From Anaerolineae bacterium (GTDB lineage: Bacteria; Chloroflexota; Anaerolineae; Promineifilales; Promineifilaceae), in contig JANQGC010000118.1 in the NCBI GenBank assembly GCA_028277515.1, positions 1-55,288 on the forward strand: 55,288 nt of DNA, in the 5' to 3' direction. A program made the translations under genes and the position numbers. Of the stretch, positions 39,528 through 48,557 are shown one piece after another. How positions within the stretch are numbered: the stretch's first letter is position 1; each line of letters starts with the position of its first letter. The notes beneath the pieces were generated by a model. The model did no database searches. It saw only the letters and a program-made list of their open reading frames with translations, and was not told the origin of the DNA.

Positions 39528-42500
39528 ATGAAAGCTTTTCGATTTATTGTTTTGATCCTGGTTAGCTCTTTCATTTTGACCGGTTGTGCGCAGGAAGAAC
39601 CGACGCCTACGACAGAGGCCGGGGTGCCGACGGTTACGGCTGAAACGACTCAAGAACCAACGGCCGAACCCACCGATCCACCTTCACCTACGGAAGAACC
39701 TGCGCAGGAGACGGCTGAAGAACCGGCGACCGAACCAGGTGCAGACCCGATCTATCTTTCCATCATCTGGCACCAGCACCAGCCGGTCTACTTTAAGGAC
39801 CAGGAGACGAACAGTTACATACGGCCGTGGGTGCGTGTCCACGCGACAAAAGATTATGTGGATATGGCTGCTATCCTGGAGCAATATCCCGATATCCATG
39901 CTACATTCAATCTGACCCCTAGCTTATTGCGCCAACTGGACGATCTTTCTGATGGAGCCAGGGATCTTTATTGGAACCTGGCCGAAATTCCCGCAGAAGA
40001 TCTGAATGACGACCAAAAACAGTTCATCCTTGATCGTTTCTTCGATACGAATCAGAAGATTATTGCCCGTTTCCCACGCTATCAGGAATTATCAGATAAA
40101 CGGAATAACGGTGACGATCCCTTAAGATCCTTCACCATTGAAGATTTCCGTGATTTACAGATCTTATTTAACCTGGCCTGGGTTGATCCTGATTGGTTGG
40201 GCCAGGAACCATTAGCTGGACTGGTTGGTAAAGGTGAGAATTTCAGCGAAGAGGATAAAGAAATTCTCTTTGCTGAACACCAACGCCTGATCAATGAAGT
40301 CATCCCCATACATAAGAAATTACAGGATGCCGGGCAGATCGAAGTGACGATGACCCCGTTCGCCCATCCCATTTTGCCTCTCCTGGTTGATACAAACCTG
40401 GCACGTGAAGCATTGCCCGATATCGAATTGCCACAGGCACGATTCACATATGGACAAGATGCGGTGGCCCAGGTAGAGCGTGGTGTTCAGCTTTATGAGG
40501 AGCATTTTGATCAGCCCCCACGCGGTATGTGGCCCGCCGAGGGGTCTGTGGCTCAGGAGATTGTAACCATGGTCAGCCAAAATGGTTTGCAGTGGATGGC
40601 CAGTGATGAAGGAGTGTTGGCTAACAGCCTGGGCATAGATAGCTTCACCCGCGATGCACAAGAGGTAGTGGTTGAAGCCGATCAACTTTACCGGCCCTAT
40701 TATGTGCAAGGCAGCCGCGGCGAACCGGTGGCGATACTATTTCGTGACGTCGCAATTTCGGACAAGGTCGGATTTACTTACTCCGGAATGCCGGGGAAAG
40801 ATGCTGCCCAAGACTTTGTCGATCGGATTCATAAAATTCGCCAACAATTGGCGGAAAATGGCGCGCAGGGGCCGCATCTGGTCTCTGTGATTCTGGATGG
40901 TGAAAACGCCTGGGAATTCTATGATAACGATGGCAAAGAATTCTTACACACCCTCTACCAGTTGCTAAGCGATGATCCGCTAATACAAACCGTTACGCCA
41001 ACTGAATTTTTGCAAATTGTCCCGGATCAGCCGCAGATTGATAATTTACATGCCGGCTCCTGGATCAACCATGATTTCAGCACCTGGATTGGCGAGGAGG
41101 AGGAAAACAGAGCCTGGGATTACCTGGCACAAACGCGGGACTTCTTGCAGCAGTACATCACCGGCTCGCGATCGGATTCAGTGAGTGAAGAGGCTTTGGA
41201 AGAAGCGATCACTCAGATGTATATTGCCGAAGGCTCGGATTGGTTCTGGTGGTATGGGTCTGACCAAAATTCCGGCAACGATCGCTCTTTTGATGCACAG
41301 TATCGGGACACGCTGAAGCAGGTTTACCTAGCCCTCGGCGAAGAACCACCCGCGCTGCTGGACGTACCGATTATTCCGGAAGATGCGGTGACGGCCGACC
41401 GTCCGGCAACGGCTCTCATATCACCCGCCATTGATGGCCTGATCGAAGAGGGGGAATGGGATGGTTCCGGCCAATATCTTGCATCAGGTGGGGCGATGGC
41501 CGCAGCAACGCCCTTTTTTGAGAGCCTAAACTATGGCTTCGATTCCCAGAATTTATTCATAAACTTGACCACCAACCCGGATGACGCAGGTGCAGCCGAT
41601 CCAACAGCTGTCCAAATCTATCTAAATGGCCCAGGGAGCGGCGCGGTGAGCAATTTCAGTACAAGTGGTTCATTATTAGGATTTCCAGCCAATGGCCTGC
41701 TTGAATTGACGTTCCAGGATCAGGCGTTGGTCGGCGCGACTTTTAATAATGTCGAAGATGAAGAATGGGTGCCGGTGACTACCGTTGAAGGAGATGGAAA
41801 CTTGGCGCTTGTTTATCCCGGCGATTTAGAAGGTGCAGTTGTTGCTGCCGGCAATGAAATTGAAATAGCCCTTCCTTTGCTCGCACTAGGGACGGTCGAT
41901 GAAGGTTCAGAAATCAACCTCAGTGCAATTTACCTGGAATTCATTGAGGAAACGCCATTAGAGGTGGGGCGTCTGCCCGGCAGCGGTCCGGCGCTGCTAA
42001 TTGTTCCAGATTTGGGTTTGACCACGGTCCTGGTCAATATTATTGATCCGCAAAATGATGATTATGGACCTGGGAGCTATGTCTACCCTGGTGATGCTGT
42101 GTTTAACAGCGGAAATTTTGATATACAGGAGTTTGAGGTCGGTTCCACCGTGGAACATGTGGTCTTCAAGATTAATGTGCGCGGGCCGGTGGATAATGTC
42201 TGGGATTCTCCCAACGGGTTGTCTCTCCAAACTTTTGACATCTATGTTGATAAAGATGGTGACGGGCAGGGGAGTGAGGCGCTGCTTCCTGGACGTAATC
42301 TCTCACTGCAAGATCCTTATCGCTGGGATTACGCGGTGACGGTAGAAGGATGGACACCGGGTATTTATGTGCCCGGCGAAGAAGGGCCACAGGAGATCGC
42401 CGGTCCAAGCGAGTTCCAGGTCTTGAGCGATCCAGGTCAGCGCAAGATTACGGTTCGTGTGCCCAAAGCAATCCTGGGAGACAATCCACAGGATTGGTCT

Positions 42501-42761
42501 TATGCGGCCGTTGCCATGAGCCAGGAAGGGTTTCCCAGCGCGGGTGTGATGCGCGTGCGTGATGTGGTTGAAGAATCGGAGCAGTGGCGCATCGGTGGCG
42601 CACCGGCGGGATCGACAAACCATACCCGGGTGATAGATCTGGTCTGGCCGGAAGCGGGGATGCAGGAAGCGTGGCTATCTGATTTCAGCCCAACAGATGC
42701 AGCACAAACGGATTTAACGGCCGCTGATTTCGCCCTTGTGCCTATGTTTGAGGCTGAATAG
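39528..42761 (+). CDS. Secreted GH57 amylase/pullulanase-like lipoprotein
   Basis: 1077 aa. Seen: signal with lipobox LTGC (Cys20), a Thr/Glu/Pro-rich linker (about 22-72), a GH57 catalytic domain beginning YLSIIWHQHQPVYFKDQE (motif 1 HQHQP), with GMWPAEGSVAQEIVT (nucleophile Glu motif) and VILDGENAWEFYD (acid/base Asp motif), then a DOMON-like beta domain (about 610-810) and a C-terminal glucodextranase-C-like module (VNIIDPQNDDYGPGSYVYP to about 1050). The same layout occurs in extracellular amylopullulanases. It would trim starch or pullulan to maltodextrins for the MalEFG importer just upstream. ATG 39528 preferred to TTG 39525. Confidence 0.9.
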   Translation: MKAFRFIVLILVSSFILTGCAQEEPTPTTEAGVPTVTAETTQEPTAEPTDPPSPTEEPAQETAEEPATEPGADPIYLSIIWHQHQPVYFKDQETNSYIRPWVRVHATKDYVDMAAILEQYPDIHATFNLTPSLLRQLDDLSDGARDLYWNLAEIPAEDLNDDQKQFILDRFFDTNQKIIARFPRYQELSDKRNNGDDPLRSFTIEDFRDLQILFNLAWVDPDWLGQEPLAGLVGKGENFSEEDKEILFAEHQRLINEVIPIHKKLQDAGQIEVTMTPFAHPILPLLVDTNLAREALPDIELPQARFTYGQDAVAQVERGVQLYEEHFDQPPRGMWPAEGSVAQEIVTMVSQNGLQWMASDEGVLANSLGIDSFTRDAQEVVVEADQLYRPYYVQGSRGEPVAILFRDVAISDKVGFTYSGMPGKDAAQDFVDRIHKIRQQLAENGAQGPHLVSVILDGENAWEFYDNDGKEFLHTLYQLLSDDPLIQTVTPTEFLQIVPDQPQIDNLHAGSWINHDFSTWIGEEEENRAWDYLAQTRDFLQQYITGSRSDSVSEEALEEAITQMYIAEGSDWFWWYGSDQNSGNDRSFDAQYRDTLKQVYLALGEEPPALLDVPIIPEDAVTADRPATALISPAIDGLIEEGEWDGSGQYLASGGAMAAATPFFESLNYGFDSQNLFINLTTNPDDAGAADPTAVQIYLNGPGSGAVSNFSTSGSLLGFPANGLLELTFQDQALVGATFNNVEDEEWVPVTTVEGDGNLALVYPGDLEGAVVAAGNEIEIALPLLALGTVDEGSEINLSAIYLEFIEETPLEVGRLPGSGPALLIVPDLGLTTVLVNIIDPQNDDYGPGSYVYPGDAVFNSGNFDIQEFEVGSTVEHVVFKINVRGPVDNVWDSPNGLSLQTFDIYVDKDGDGQGSEALLPGRNLSLQDPYRWDYAVTVEGWTPGIYVPGEEGPQEIAGPSEFQVLSDPGQRKITVRVPKAILGDNPQDWSYAAVAMSQEGFPSAGVMRVRDVVEESEQWRIGGAPAGSTNHTRVIDLVWPEAGMQEAWLSDFSPTDAAQTDLTAADFALVPMFEAE

Positions 42762-42771
42762 GAGCGAAGTG

Positions 42772-42777
42772 TAAAAT
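42772..42777 (+). promoter_or_regulatory. -10 box 7 nt before ATG (probable leaderless mRNA)
   Basis: TAAAAT ends 7 nt before the ATG at 42785, the same spacing as at 24521 and 26360. The only SD-like sequence (AGGAG, 42760-42764) is 20 nt from the ATG, too far for initiation. Confidence 0.5.
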
Positions 42778-42784
42778 TTAGGGC

Positions 42785-44821
42785 ATGGACAAACGTTTGG
42801 CCCCACTGGCCATTTTAATCCTGGCCGCCTTTTTACGTCTCTATCATCTGGCGACTGTGCCTTTTGGCTGGCACCCGGATGAAGCCACCAAGGCGCTTCT
42901 AGCCCGTGACGTATTGGCGGGAAAGTATTTCCCCGTGTTCTTTTCGGCCTTTACGGGTCGGGAGGCGCTTTTTGTTTACTTGGAGGCGTTATTATTTACA
43001 TTTGTTGGTGAGGGGATTTTTGCCGGCCGACTTCTGTCGGCATTTGTAGGCATTTTAACCGTAGCCCTGACTTACAGCACCGGGCGGGAGTGGTTCAATC
43101 ACAGAATTGGTTTACTGGCCGCTGCCTTGTTGGCTGTTTCCCTCTGGCATCTTATCGCCAGCCGCAACGGTTACCGGGCGGTTATCCAACCATTGATTCA
43201 GCTTCCTGTCCTATACTTATTGATTCGCGGACTGCGTTTAGGTGCTGCTGATCGAAGGCGTACTTTTTATTTCGTAGCGGCGGGCATTTTCCTTGGCTTG
43301 ACGCAATATACCTATACGGCCGTGCGCCTTTTCCCCTTTTTAATCATGCTTGTCGTTATATTGGTGTGGATTTTCGACCGGCGGCGGGTCATGGACAACC
43401 TGGCCAACCTTGGCCTCATGGCCCTGGTCGCTTTTCTGCTCTTCTTGCCGTTGGGGCTTTATTTTTGGCAGAATCCGGCCGATTTTTTTGGCCGTGCGGC
43501 GCAGATCTCCGTTTTTTCGCCGGAGCGGGCCGGAGGGGATTCAGTAGCCCGTTTGTGGCAGAGCATAAAGGAAACGGCACGTATGTGGACTGTTTGGGGC
43601 GATATCAACTATCGTTTTAATATCACCGGTCAGCCCGTTTTTGGTTGGATCACGGGTGTTATGTTTTTCCTTGGTATTTCGCTGTCCATTTGGTTTGCTA
43701 TGCGGCAGAAAGGCTTAAAGCGGGTGGCCTATTTAACGCTGCTACTGTGGCTGGGCATCATGCTGCTGCCGATGATTCTTTCCGCGGAGTCGCTGCCTTA
43801 CTACCAAAGAGCCATTGGCGCATTGCCGGCAGTTTACTTTTTCCCGGCGATTACTCTGGATGCCGGTTTTTCCTGGATTGAACGCAGAGGAAGCAGAAGG
43901 ATAACACGACTTAGTACGGCCGTGCTGCTTATTTTCATTGGCTGGTTGTCCATCTCCACCTATAGTGATTATTTTCGGGAATGGCATGACGTCCCCCGTA
44001 ACGATGACGATAGGCGAGTCGCTATGGTTTACGTCGCTGAATACCTGAAGCAGAATCCGCCCGAAGAGAATCTTTACCTTTCTACGCAATACATGCAACA
44101 TCCGACCTTAGCCTTATTAGCGCAAGATCAATATGACGGTATTCACTGGTTTGATGCCCAGCAGAGTTTGCCTTTACCGGCACCGGACCAGGAAGCAACA
44201 TATATCTTGCTGGCCGAGAATGAGCCGCAGCACTGGCTTTTGGAGCAGGTTCCGGGCCTACAACACCTTCATACGGGTGTGGATCGCTTTGACCGGCCTG
44301 TTTTTGATGTGTATCGCTGGACGAATACCGATGTCCCGCTCCCTGAGGATACAGGACCCGCCACCTGGTCTTGGGCGACCAGCTTTGAGCCTGGCGATCC
44401 ACAAGGGTTGATCAATGCTATTTCCTTGCCAGTGGATTTCGGTGGTGTGATGCAGTTCCTGGGCAGCAGCCGCAGCGAGGTAGAAGTCAACCGGGGAGAG
44501 ACTTTGGAGCTGATCTTACAGTGGCAGCTAATGGAGAAACCGACAAGGCAATATACAATTTTTGCCCATTTGTTAGCCCCGGACGGCCGGGTAATTTCCG
44601 GATTCGATGCCAACGAATACCCGACCAGCTTCTGGCAAGAAGCGGGAGATGAACAACTTTTAAGCTATATGCGGCTGCCGGTGGGCCATGAAATTTCACC
44701 GGGGGAATACCAGTTGGAAATCGGGGTGTATAACCAGCCAACCGGGGAAAGGTTGATGATTCGTGATGGAGACGAGGTAGTAGCCGACCGGCTGCTCCTT
44801 GCTCCGGTTATTGTGCGCTGA
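42785..44821 (+). CDS. PMT/ArnT-type membrane glycosyltransferase
   Basis: 678 aa. Seen: about 10-12 membrane helices in the first 420 residues, with the GT-C signature Asp-Glu in LATVPFGWHPDEATKALLAR in the first extracytoplasmic loop, and GREALFVYLEALLF next to it; the C-terminal 250 residues are soluble and beta-rich (ETLELILQWQLMEKPTRQY). GT-C enzymes transfer a sugar from a polyprenyl-phosphate donor to proteins or lipids outside the membrane. Acceptor and sugar are unknown. The polyprenol could come from the mevalonate pathway in this genome, but no direct link is visible. Confidence 0.85.
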   Translation: MDKRLAPLAILILAAFLRLYHLATVPFGWHPDEATKALLARDVLAGKYFPVFFSAFTGREALFVYLEALLFTFVGEGIFAGRLLSAFVGILTVALTYSTGREWFNHRIGLLAAALLAVSLWHLIASRNGYRAVIQPLIQLPVLYLLIRGLRLGAADRRRTFYFVAAGIFLGLTQYTYTAVRLFPFLIMLVVILVWIFDRRRVMDNLANLGLMALVAFLLFLPLGLYFWQNPADFFGRAAQISVFSPERAGGDSVARLWQSIKETARMWTVWGDINYRFNITGQPVFGWITGVMFFLGISLSIWFAMRQKGLKRVAYLTLLLWLGIMLLPMILSAESLPYYQRAIGALPAVYFFPAITLDAGFSWIERRGSRRITRLSTAVLLIFIGWLSISTYSDYFREWHDVPRNDDDRRVAMVYVAEYLKQNPPEENLYLSTQYMQHPTLALLAQDQYDGIHWFDAQQSLPLPAPDQEATYILLAENEPQHWLLEQVPGLQHLHTGVDRFDRPVFDVYRWTNTDVPLPEDTGPATWSWATSFEPGDPQGLINAISLPVDFGGVMQFLGSSRSEVEVNRGETLELILQWQLMEKPTRQYTIFAHLLAPDGRVISGFDANEYPTSFWQEAGDEQLLSYMRLPVGHEISPGEYQLEIGVYNQPTGERLMIRDGDEVVADRLLLAPVIVR

Positions 44822-44825
44822 TTGA

Positions 44826-44860
44826 TCTACAGATTACACCGATAGCGCAGATTTTTAATT
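44826..44860. repeat. Decayed dispersed repeat fragment
   Basis: CAGATTACACCGATAGCGCAGATTTTT resembles the GCGGATTTTCGCCGATAA-type wording of the MITE-like repeats but is too diverged and short to align fully. Confidence 0.25.
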
Positions 44861-44875
44861 ATGGGTGGACAGTAA

Positions 44876-45388
44876 ATGATTGAAATTAGAGAAGAGAAGG
44901 CGGTCGATGTTGCCGGGATTGATAAGGTCAACGCGTTGGCTTTTGGCCGGCGGGATGAGGCTGAACTGGTAGCCAGATTGCGTCAAAATAAGAAAATCTC
45001 GCTCTCCCTGGTTGCTGTTCGGGACGGGAAAGTTGTGGGGCATGCTCTGTTTACGCCCATGCGCATTGTCACAGCTTCGGGCACAAGTAAGCCTGCTGTA
45101 GGCGTTGGGCCGGTAGCGGTGCTGCCGGATTTGCAGAGGCAGGGTATCGGGGCTGCTTTGATGAAGGAGGGATTAGCCAAATGCCAACAGGCAGGGCACG
45201 CCGTTGTTTTTGTTTTGGGCCATCCCACCTATTATCCGCGATTTGGCTTTCGCCGGGCTGCTGATTTCGGTCTTCGTTTTTCTTATGATGAACCAGATGA
45301 TGCGTTTATGGTCCTGGAGTTACAGCCAGGATCATTGGAAAATGTGTCAGGGACCGCCTATTATGAGCCTGAATTTGACGGGGTGTAA
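44876..45388 (+). CDS. GNAT-family N-acetyltransferase (YhbS-like)
   Basis: 170 aa. Seen: the acetyl-CoA-binding motif A VGPVAVLPDLQRQGIGAALM (Q-x-x-G-x-G/A), GHALFTPMRI (strand before it), and VFVLGHPTYYPRFGFRRA, the YhbS hallmark. Acts on an unknown small substrate. It is convergent with the glycosidase-like gene, only 3 bp between stop codons. Confidence 0.9.
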   Translation: MIEIREEKAVDVAGIDKVNALAFGRRDEAELVARLRQNKKISLSLVAVRDGKVVGHALFTPMRIVTASGTSKPAVGVGPVAVLPDLQRQGIGAALMKEGLAKCQQAGHAVVFVLGHPTYYPRFGFRRAADFGLRFSYDEPDDAFMVLELQPGSLENVSGTAYYEPEFDGV

Positions 45389-45391
45389 TAT

Positions 45392-46762
45392 CTACGGCCG
45401 AAACTTTTGGGGATCAACCGCTTGTTGGTCCGGGGGTTGGGGGATGGCGTAGTAATTGTTAAGACTAAAGGCGGTCACAGGATCGATTATCTCCTGGACT
45501 TGTTCCGATATATCACCGTAGCAACAGCCGGTTCCTAAATTCCAGATGCCAACCCCTTTCACTTGCGGATATTGAGCGTAAAGCTCGGCCGCCCACTTCA
45601 ACTCATCCATCACCTGGCCGACAGGGGGAATATCGTTGTATTGCCAACCCCATTCGGTGATTAAAACGGTGGGTCGGGGGAAGCCCTGGGCATCGGCAAT
45701 GCGGAATAGCTCCTGGAAACGGCCGACCTTGTACGGATATTCATGGGCTAAATCATCTTCCAGGTAGCTATATTCGTGCAAAGCGACTGCCAGGCGGTCG
45801 GGATTTTCACCGGCCAGCCGTAAAAAGGCGAGCATCCCTGGCGTCTGCCAATGTTCCGGTTCCGGTTCACCTGAAGCCCATCCGAACGCCGCCCAGCGGA
45901 ATCCGTCGGCCATAGCTAGGCGCGCTGTTTCCTGGGCAAATTGGCCCAGCCATTCCGCCCTGGTGCGATCCGGTTCGTTTAATGTTTCGATCCAGACGAC
46001 GGAAGGATCCAGCTCTGGCGGGAATTTTTTGCGGTGCTCTTCCCAGTGCAATTGGGCGGCTTGAGCGGCCGGCAGTTCATAAAAGGGCACACTGCCGGAT
46101 GAGCGAAAGACAAGGGTGTGGGGAACGCCGCTTTCCTTCATCAGTTCCTGGGCTTTAAAGATCGGCTCCGCATTGTCAACGGTTTTCAAGAAAATGGGGA
46201 CACCGGCCTGATCGAGCTGCTGCATCCAACTATCAAGAACTCCTCGTTCTTCCAAGATTGTGGTGTGAAAGCCAATCTTAACAAAACCAAGATCCTGGCC
46301 GTTAGCCCACAGATCGGACTGAATAGCTGCAAAATCCAGGGTGGGAACGGCCGTCGGCGTGGGGGTTGCTGTATGTGCAGGAGTGGCTGTTTCATCGGCC
46401 GAGCTGGTAATCGGCATATAAACATTATCGTCTGTTGCTCCGCCATCGGGTGGTGCCGGTGTCGAAGTTTGCGGTCCCGGATAAGGATCAGGCGTGGAAA
46501 CAGGTTGGTTTTCACCAACCGCCGTTGGTCCAGGGTAGGGTTCATCAGTTGCCGGGAGATTCACCTGCCGGGTCGGTTCGGCCGTCGGTTGATCGACCTT
46601 AGAAGATGGGATGATGGTGGGAACATCGAGAATTGAGGTTGGGCTGGGAGTTATACTCGAGTCTGACGCAATACTATTGTCAGGCGAATTACAAGCACCT
46701 AATAATAGCATGAGGACAATTGCTGCTCCAAAGGTCTTAAGTAATCGCAATAAGTCAGTCAT
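45392..46762 (-). CDS. Surface lipoprotein with glycosidase-like (TIM-barrel) domain
   Basis: 456 aa. Seen: signal with lipobox LLGAC, a long Pro/Thr/Ser-rich linker (about 25-140) with PYPGPTAVGENQPVSTPDPY-type repeats, then a TIM-barrel: WANGQDLGFVKIGFHTTILE, the putative acid/base in VVWIETLNEPDRTRAEW (NEP motif) and the putative nucleophile in TVLITEWGWQYND. The two Glu positions suggest clan GH-A, as in the protein at 23248-24429. Substrate unknown. ATG 46762 is used; TTG 46771 is an alternative. Confidence 0.8.
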   Translation of the reverse strand: MTDLLRLLKTFGAAIVLMLLLGACNSPDNSIASDSSITPSPTSILDVPTIIPSSKVDQPTAEPTRQVNLPATDEPYPGPTAVGENQPVSTPDPYPGPQTSTPAPPDGGATDDNVYMPITSSADETATPAHTATPTPTAVPTLDFAAIQSDLWANGQDLGFVKIGFHTTILEERGVLDSWMQQLDQAGVPIFLKTVDNAEPIFKAQELMKESGVPHTLVFRSSGSVPFYELPAAQAAQLHWEEHRKKFPPELDPSVVWIETLNEPDRTRAEWLGQFAQETARLAMADGFRWAAFGWASGEPEPEHWQTPGMLAFLRLAGENPDRLAVALHEYSYLEDDLAHEYPYKVGRFQELFRIADAQGFPRPTVLITEWGWQYNDIPPVGQVMDELKWAAELYAQYPQVKGVGIWNLGTGCCYGDISEQVQEIIDPVTAFSLNNYYAIPQPPDQQAVDPQKFRP

Positions 46763-47032
46763 AAAAATCAAAAGGGGACGGACAGGATTACGGATAGTGA
46801 TTGAACAGAAACGGGAATGGTGAGATCGGCCCGCGCCCTTCTCGCGGCTGCATCTTAAGTTGTAACGCTTATGATGTCAATGGCAGGCATGGGCTTCACG
46901 GCAAACGCTCACATAATAGCCAACCTTGCAAAAGAATATTGTTTTTTTTTGGGTGAAGGGGCAGGGTAAGGGTTAACTTAATATGGTAAAATACTGCACC
47001 ATCATTTAACCTGGGGGAGATTTTTGACTTTT
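46763..47032. other. Divergent intergenic region
   Basis: 270 bp between divergent genes. An extended -10 element TGGTAAAAT (46984-46992) may drive the hydrolase gene. A run of nine T at 46942-46950 lies upstream of it. GGGGGAGA (47013-47020) is the hydrolase RBS. No RNA gene seen. Confidence 0.45.
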
Positions 47033-48505
47033 ATGACAAAAGATTTTCGCCTGCCACTTGGCATTTTTTTGCTTTTTTTATTGTTGTCTGGCTGTGGATC
47101 CGGAGAGGATCAGGCGCAAGAATCGAATATCCCATTGGAGCTGTGCCACTTGCCAGGCGGCCGGCAGGCTATGTGCTCCACTTTGCCGGTACCTGAAAAC
47201 CGGGATCTCGATGACGGCCGACAACTTGAATTAAACATCGCTGTCATTCCGGCAGAAAGCAGCTTCCCGGAAGCGGACCCCTTATTTCTCTTAGCTGGAG
47301 GGCCGGGCCAGGCGGCAACTCAAGCCTTCGCTCCATTAATACCTCTGTTGGATGATATTAACGAGACGCGGGACATTGTTCTTATAGACCAGCGGGGGAC
47401 AGGGGATTCTTCTCCTCTACAGTGTGATTATCTTGAAGCGGAACAGGAGGATGATCTCAACCTCAGCGATGAGGAAGTTGTTGACTTAATTCATGCCTGC
47501 GCGCAGGAGATGGCTCAGTCGGCCGATTTAACGCAATACACAACCGATGATTGGGCGGCCGATTTGGATGCTGTGCGCGAGGCGCTAAGCTACGAAGAAA
47601 TAAATCTTTACGGCCTATCCTATGGAACCAGGGCGGCTCAGGCCTATGCACGACTTTATCCTGACCAGGTACGCACGCTTACCCTGGATGCAGTGACCGG
47701 GCCGGAGTTGATTTTGTTTTTACAAATGCCCGGCGATGGCCAACGCGCCCTGGAATTGTTGTTTGAACGCTGCCAGACCGATCTGATTTGTAATGAACAA
47801 TTTCCCGGTTTCGAGTCGGAATATAAGACGATACTTTCTGACCTTGAGGCTGAACCGTTAGAACTACAGTTTAGCCACCCCCTCTCCGGAGAAGAAGGCG
47901 CGTATACGTTAACCCGCGATCGCCTGACCAATTTTGTTTATGCCATTTTGTACAGCACCGACCTGGTTTCCTTGCTGCCCCATTTGGTACATGAAGCCCA
48001 TGAGTCTGGTGATTTTACGCCGTTGATTTCGCAAGGCATCATTGTCAGTAGCAGTGCGGGCATGAACCTGGGTTTGTTGTACGCTGTGGCCTGTTCCGAA
48101 GATGCGCCTTTGATCGATCAGGAGGAAGCTGAGATTATCCAGGCGAATACGTTGTTTGGGCTTCGTGCCGGACTGTTTCTTGATATTTGCCAGGCTTTTC
48201 CCCAAGCGGAGATTGCCTCAGATTTCCGCCAGCCCTTGGTGACCGATCTCCCTGTTTTGCTCCTTTCGGGTGAGGCCGATCCGGTCACCCCGCCGCGTTA
48301 TGCCGAGCAGGTTGCCCAAAATTTACCAAACAGCGAACATATTGTTTTGTCGGATTTTGGACATGGGTTGCTGGGAGTGGGCTGCACGGCCGAAATCATA
48401 GCCCAGTTCATTGAAGATACAGATGTGAGCACCTTGGACAGTAGTTGCCTTGATGTGGTTGAACCACCACCATTTTTTATTGATTATAGTGGTCCGGAGG
48501 CCTAA
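47033..48505 (+). CDS. Alpha/beta-hydrolase lipoprotein (S33 tripeptidyl aminopeptidase-like)
   Basis: 490 aa. Seen: signal with lipobox LSGC, oxyanion region LLAGGPGQAATQAFAPL, DQRGTGDSSPLQC, nucleophile elbow YGLSYGTRAAQAY (Ser), Asp in LLLSGEADPVTPPRYAEQ, and His in SDFGHGLLGVGC. The order and the TAP-like C-terminal region match secreted proline-type peptidases of family S33. It would trim peptides at the cell surface. ATG 47033 is chosen; TTG 47024 is only 3 nt from the RBS. Confidence 0.88.
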   Translation: MTKDFRLPLGIFLLFLLLSGCGSGEDQAQESNIPLELCHLPGGRQAMCSTLPVPENRDLDDGRQLELNIAVIPAESSFPEADPLFLLAGGPGQAATQAFAPLIPLLDDINETRDIVLIDQRGTGDSSPLQCDYLEAEQEDDLNLSDEEVVDLIHACAQEMAQSADLTQYTTDDWAADLDAVREALSYEEINLYGLSYGTRAAQAYARLYPDQVRTLTLDAVTGPELILFLQMPGDGQRALELLFERCQTDLICNEQFPGFESEYKTILSDLEAEPLELQFSHPLSGEEGAYTLTRDRLTNFVYAILYSTDLVSLLPHLVHEAHESGDFTPLISQGIIVSSSAGMNLGLLYAVACSEDAPLIDQEEAEIIQANTLFGLRAGLFLDICQAFPQAEIASDFRQPLVTDLPVLLLSGEADPVTPPRYAEQVAQNLPNSEHIVLSDFGHGLLGVGCTAEIIAQFIEDTDVSTLDSSCLDVVEPPPFFIDYSGPEA

Positions 48506-48517
48506 ACACCTCAATAA

Positions 48518-48528
48518 GTGACAGTCAC
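48518..48528. repeat. GTGACAGTCAC palindrome upstream of ABC exporter
   Basis: A perfect GTGACAGTCAC unit 12 nt after the hydrolase stop and 29 nt before the next start codon. Confidence 0.6.
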
Positions 48529-48557
48529 ATTGTGCATATTAATTAGAAAAATAGCGT

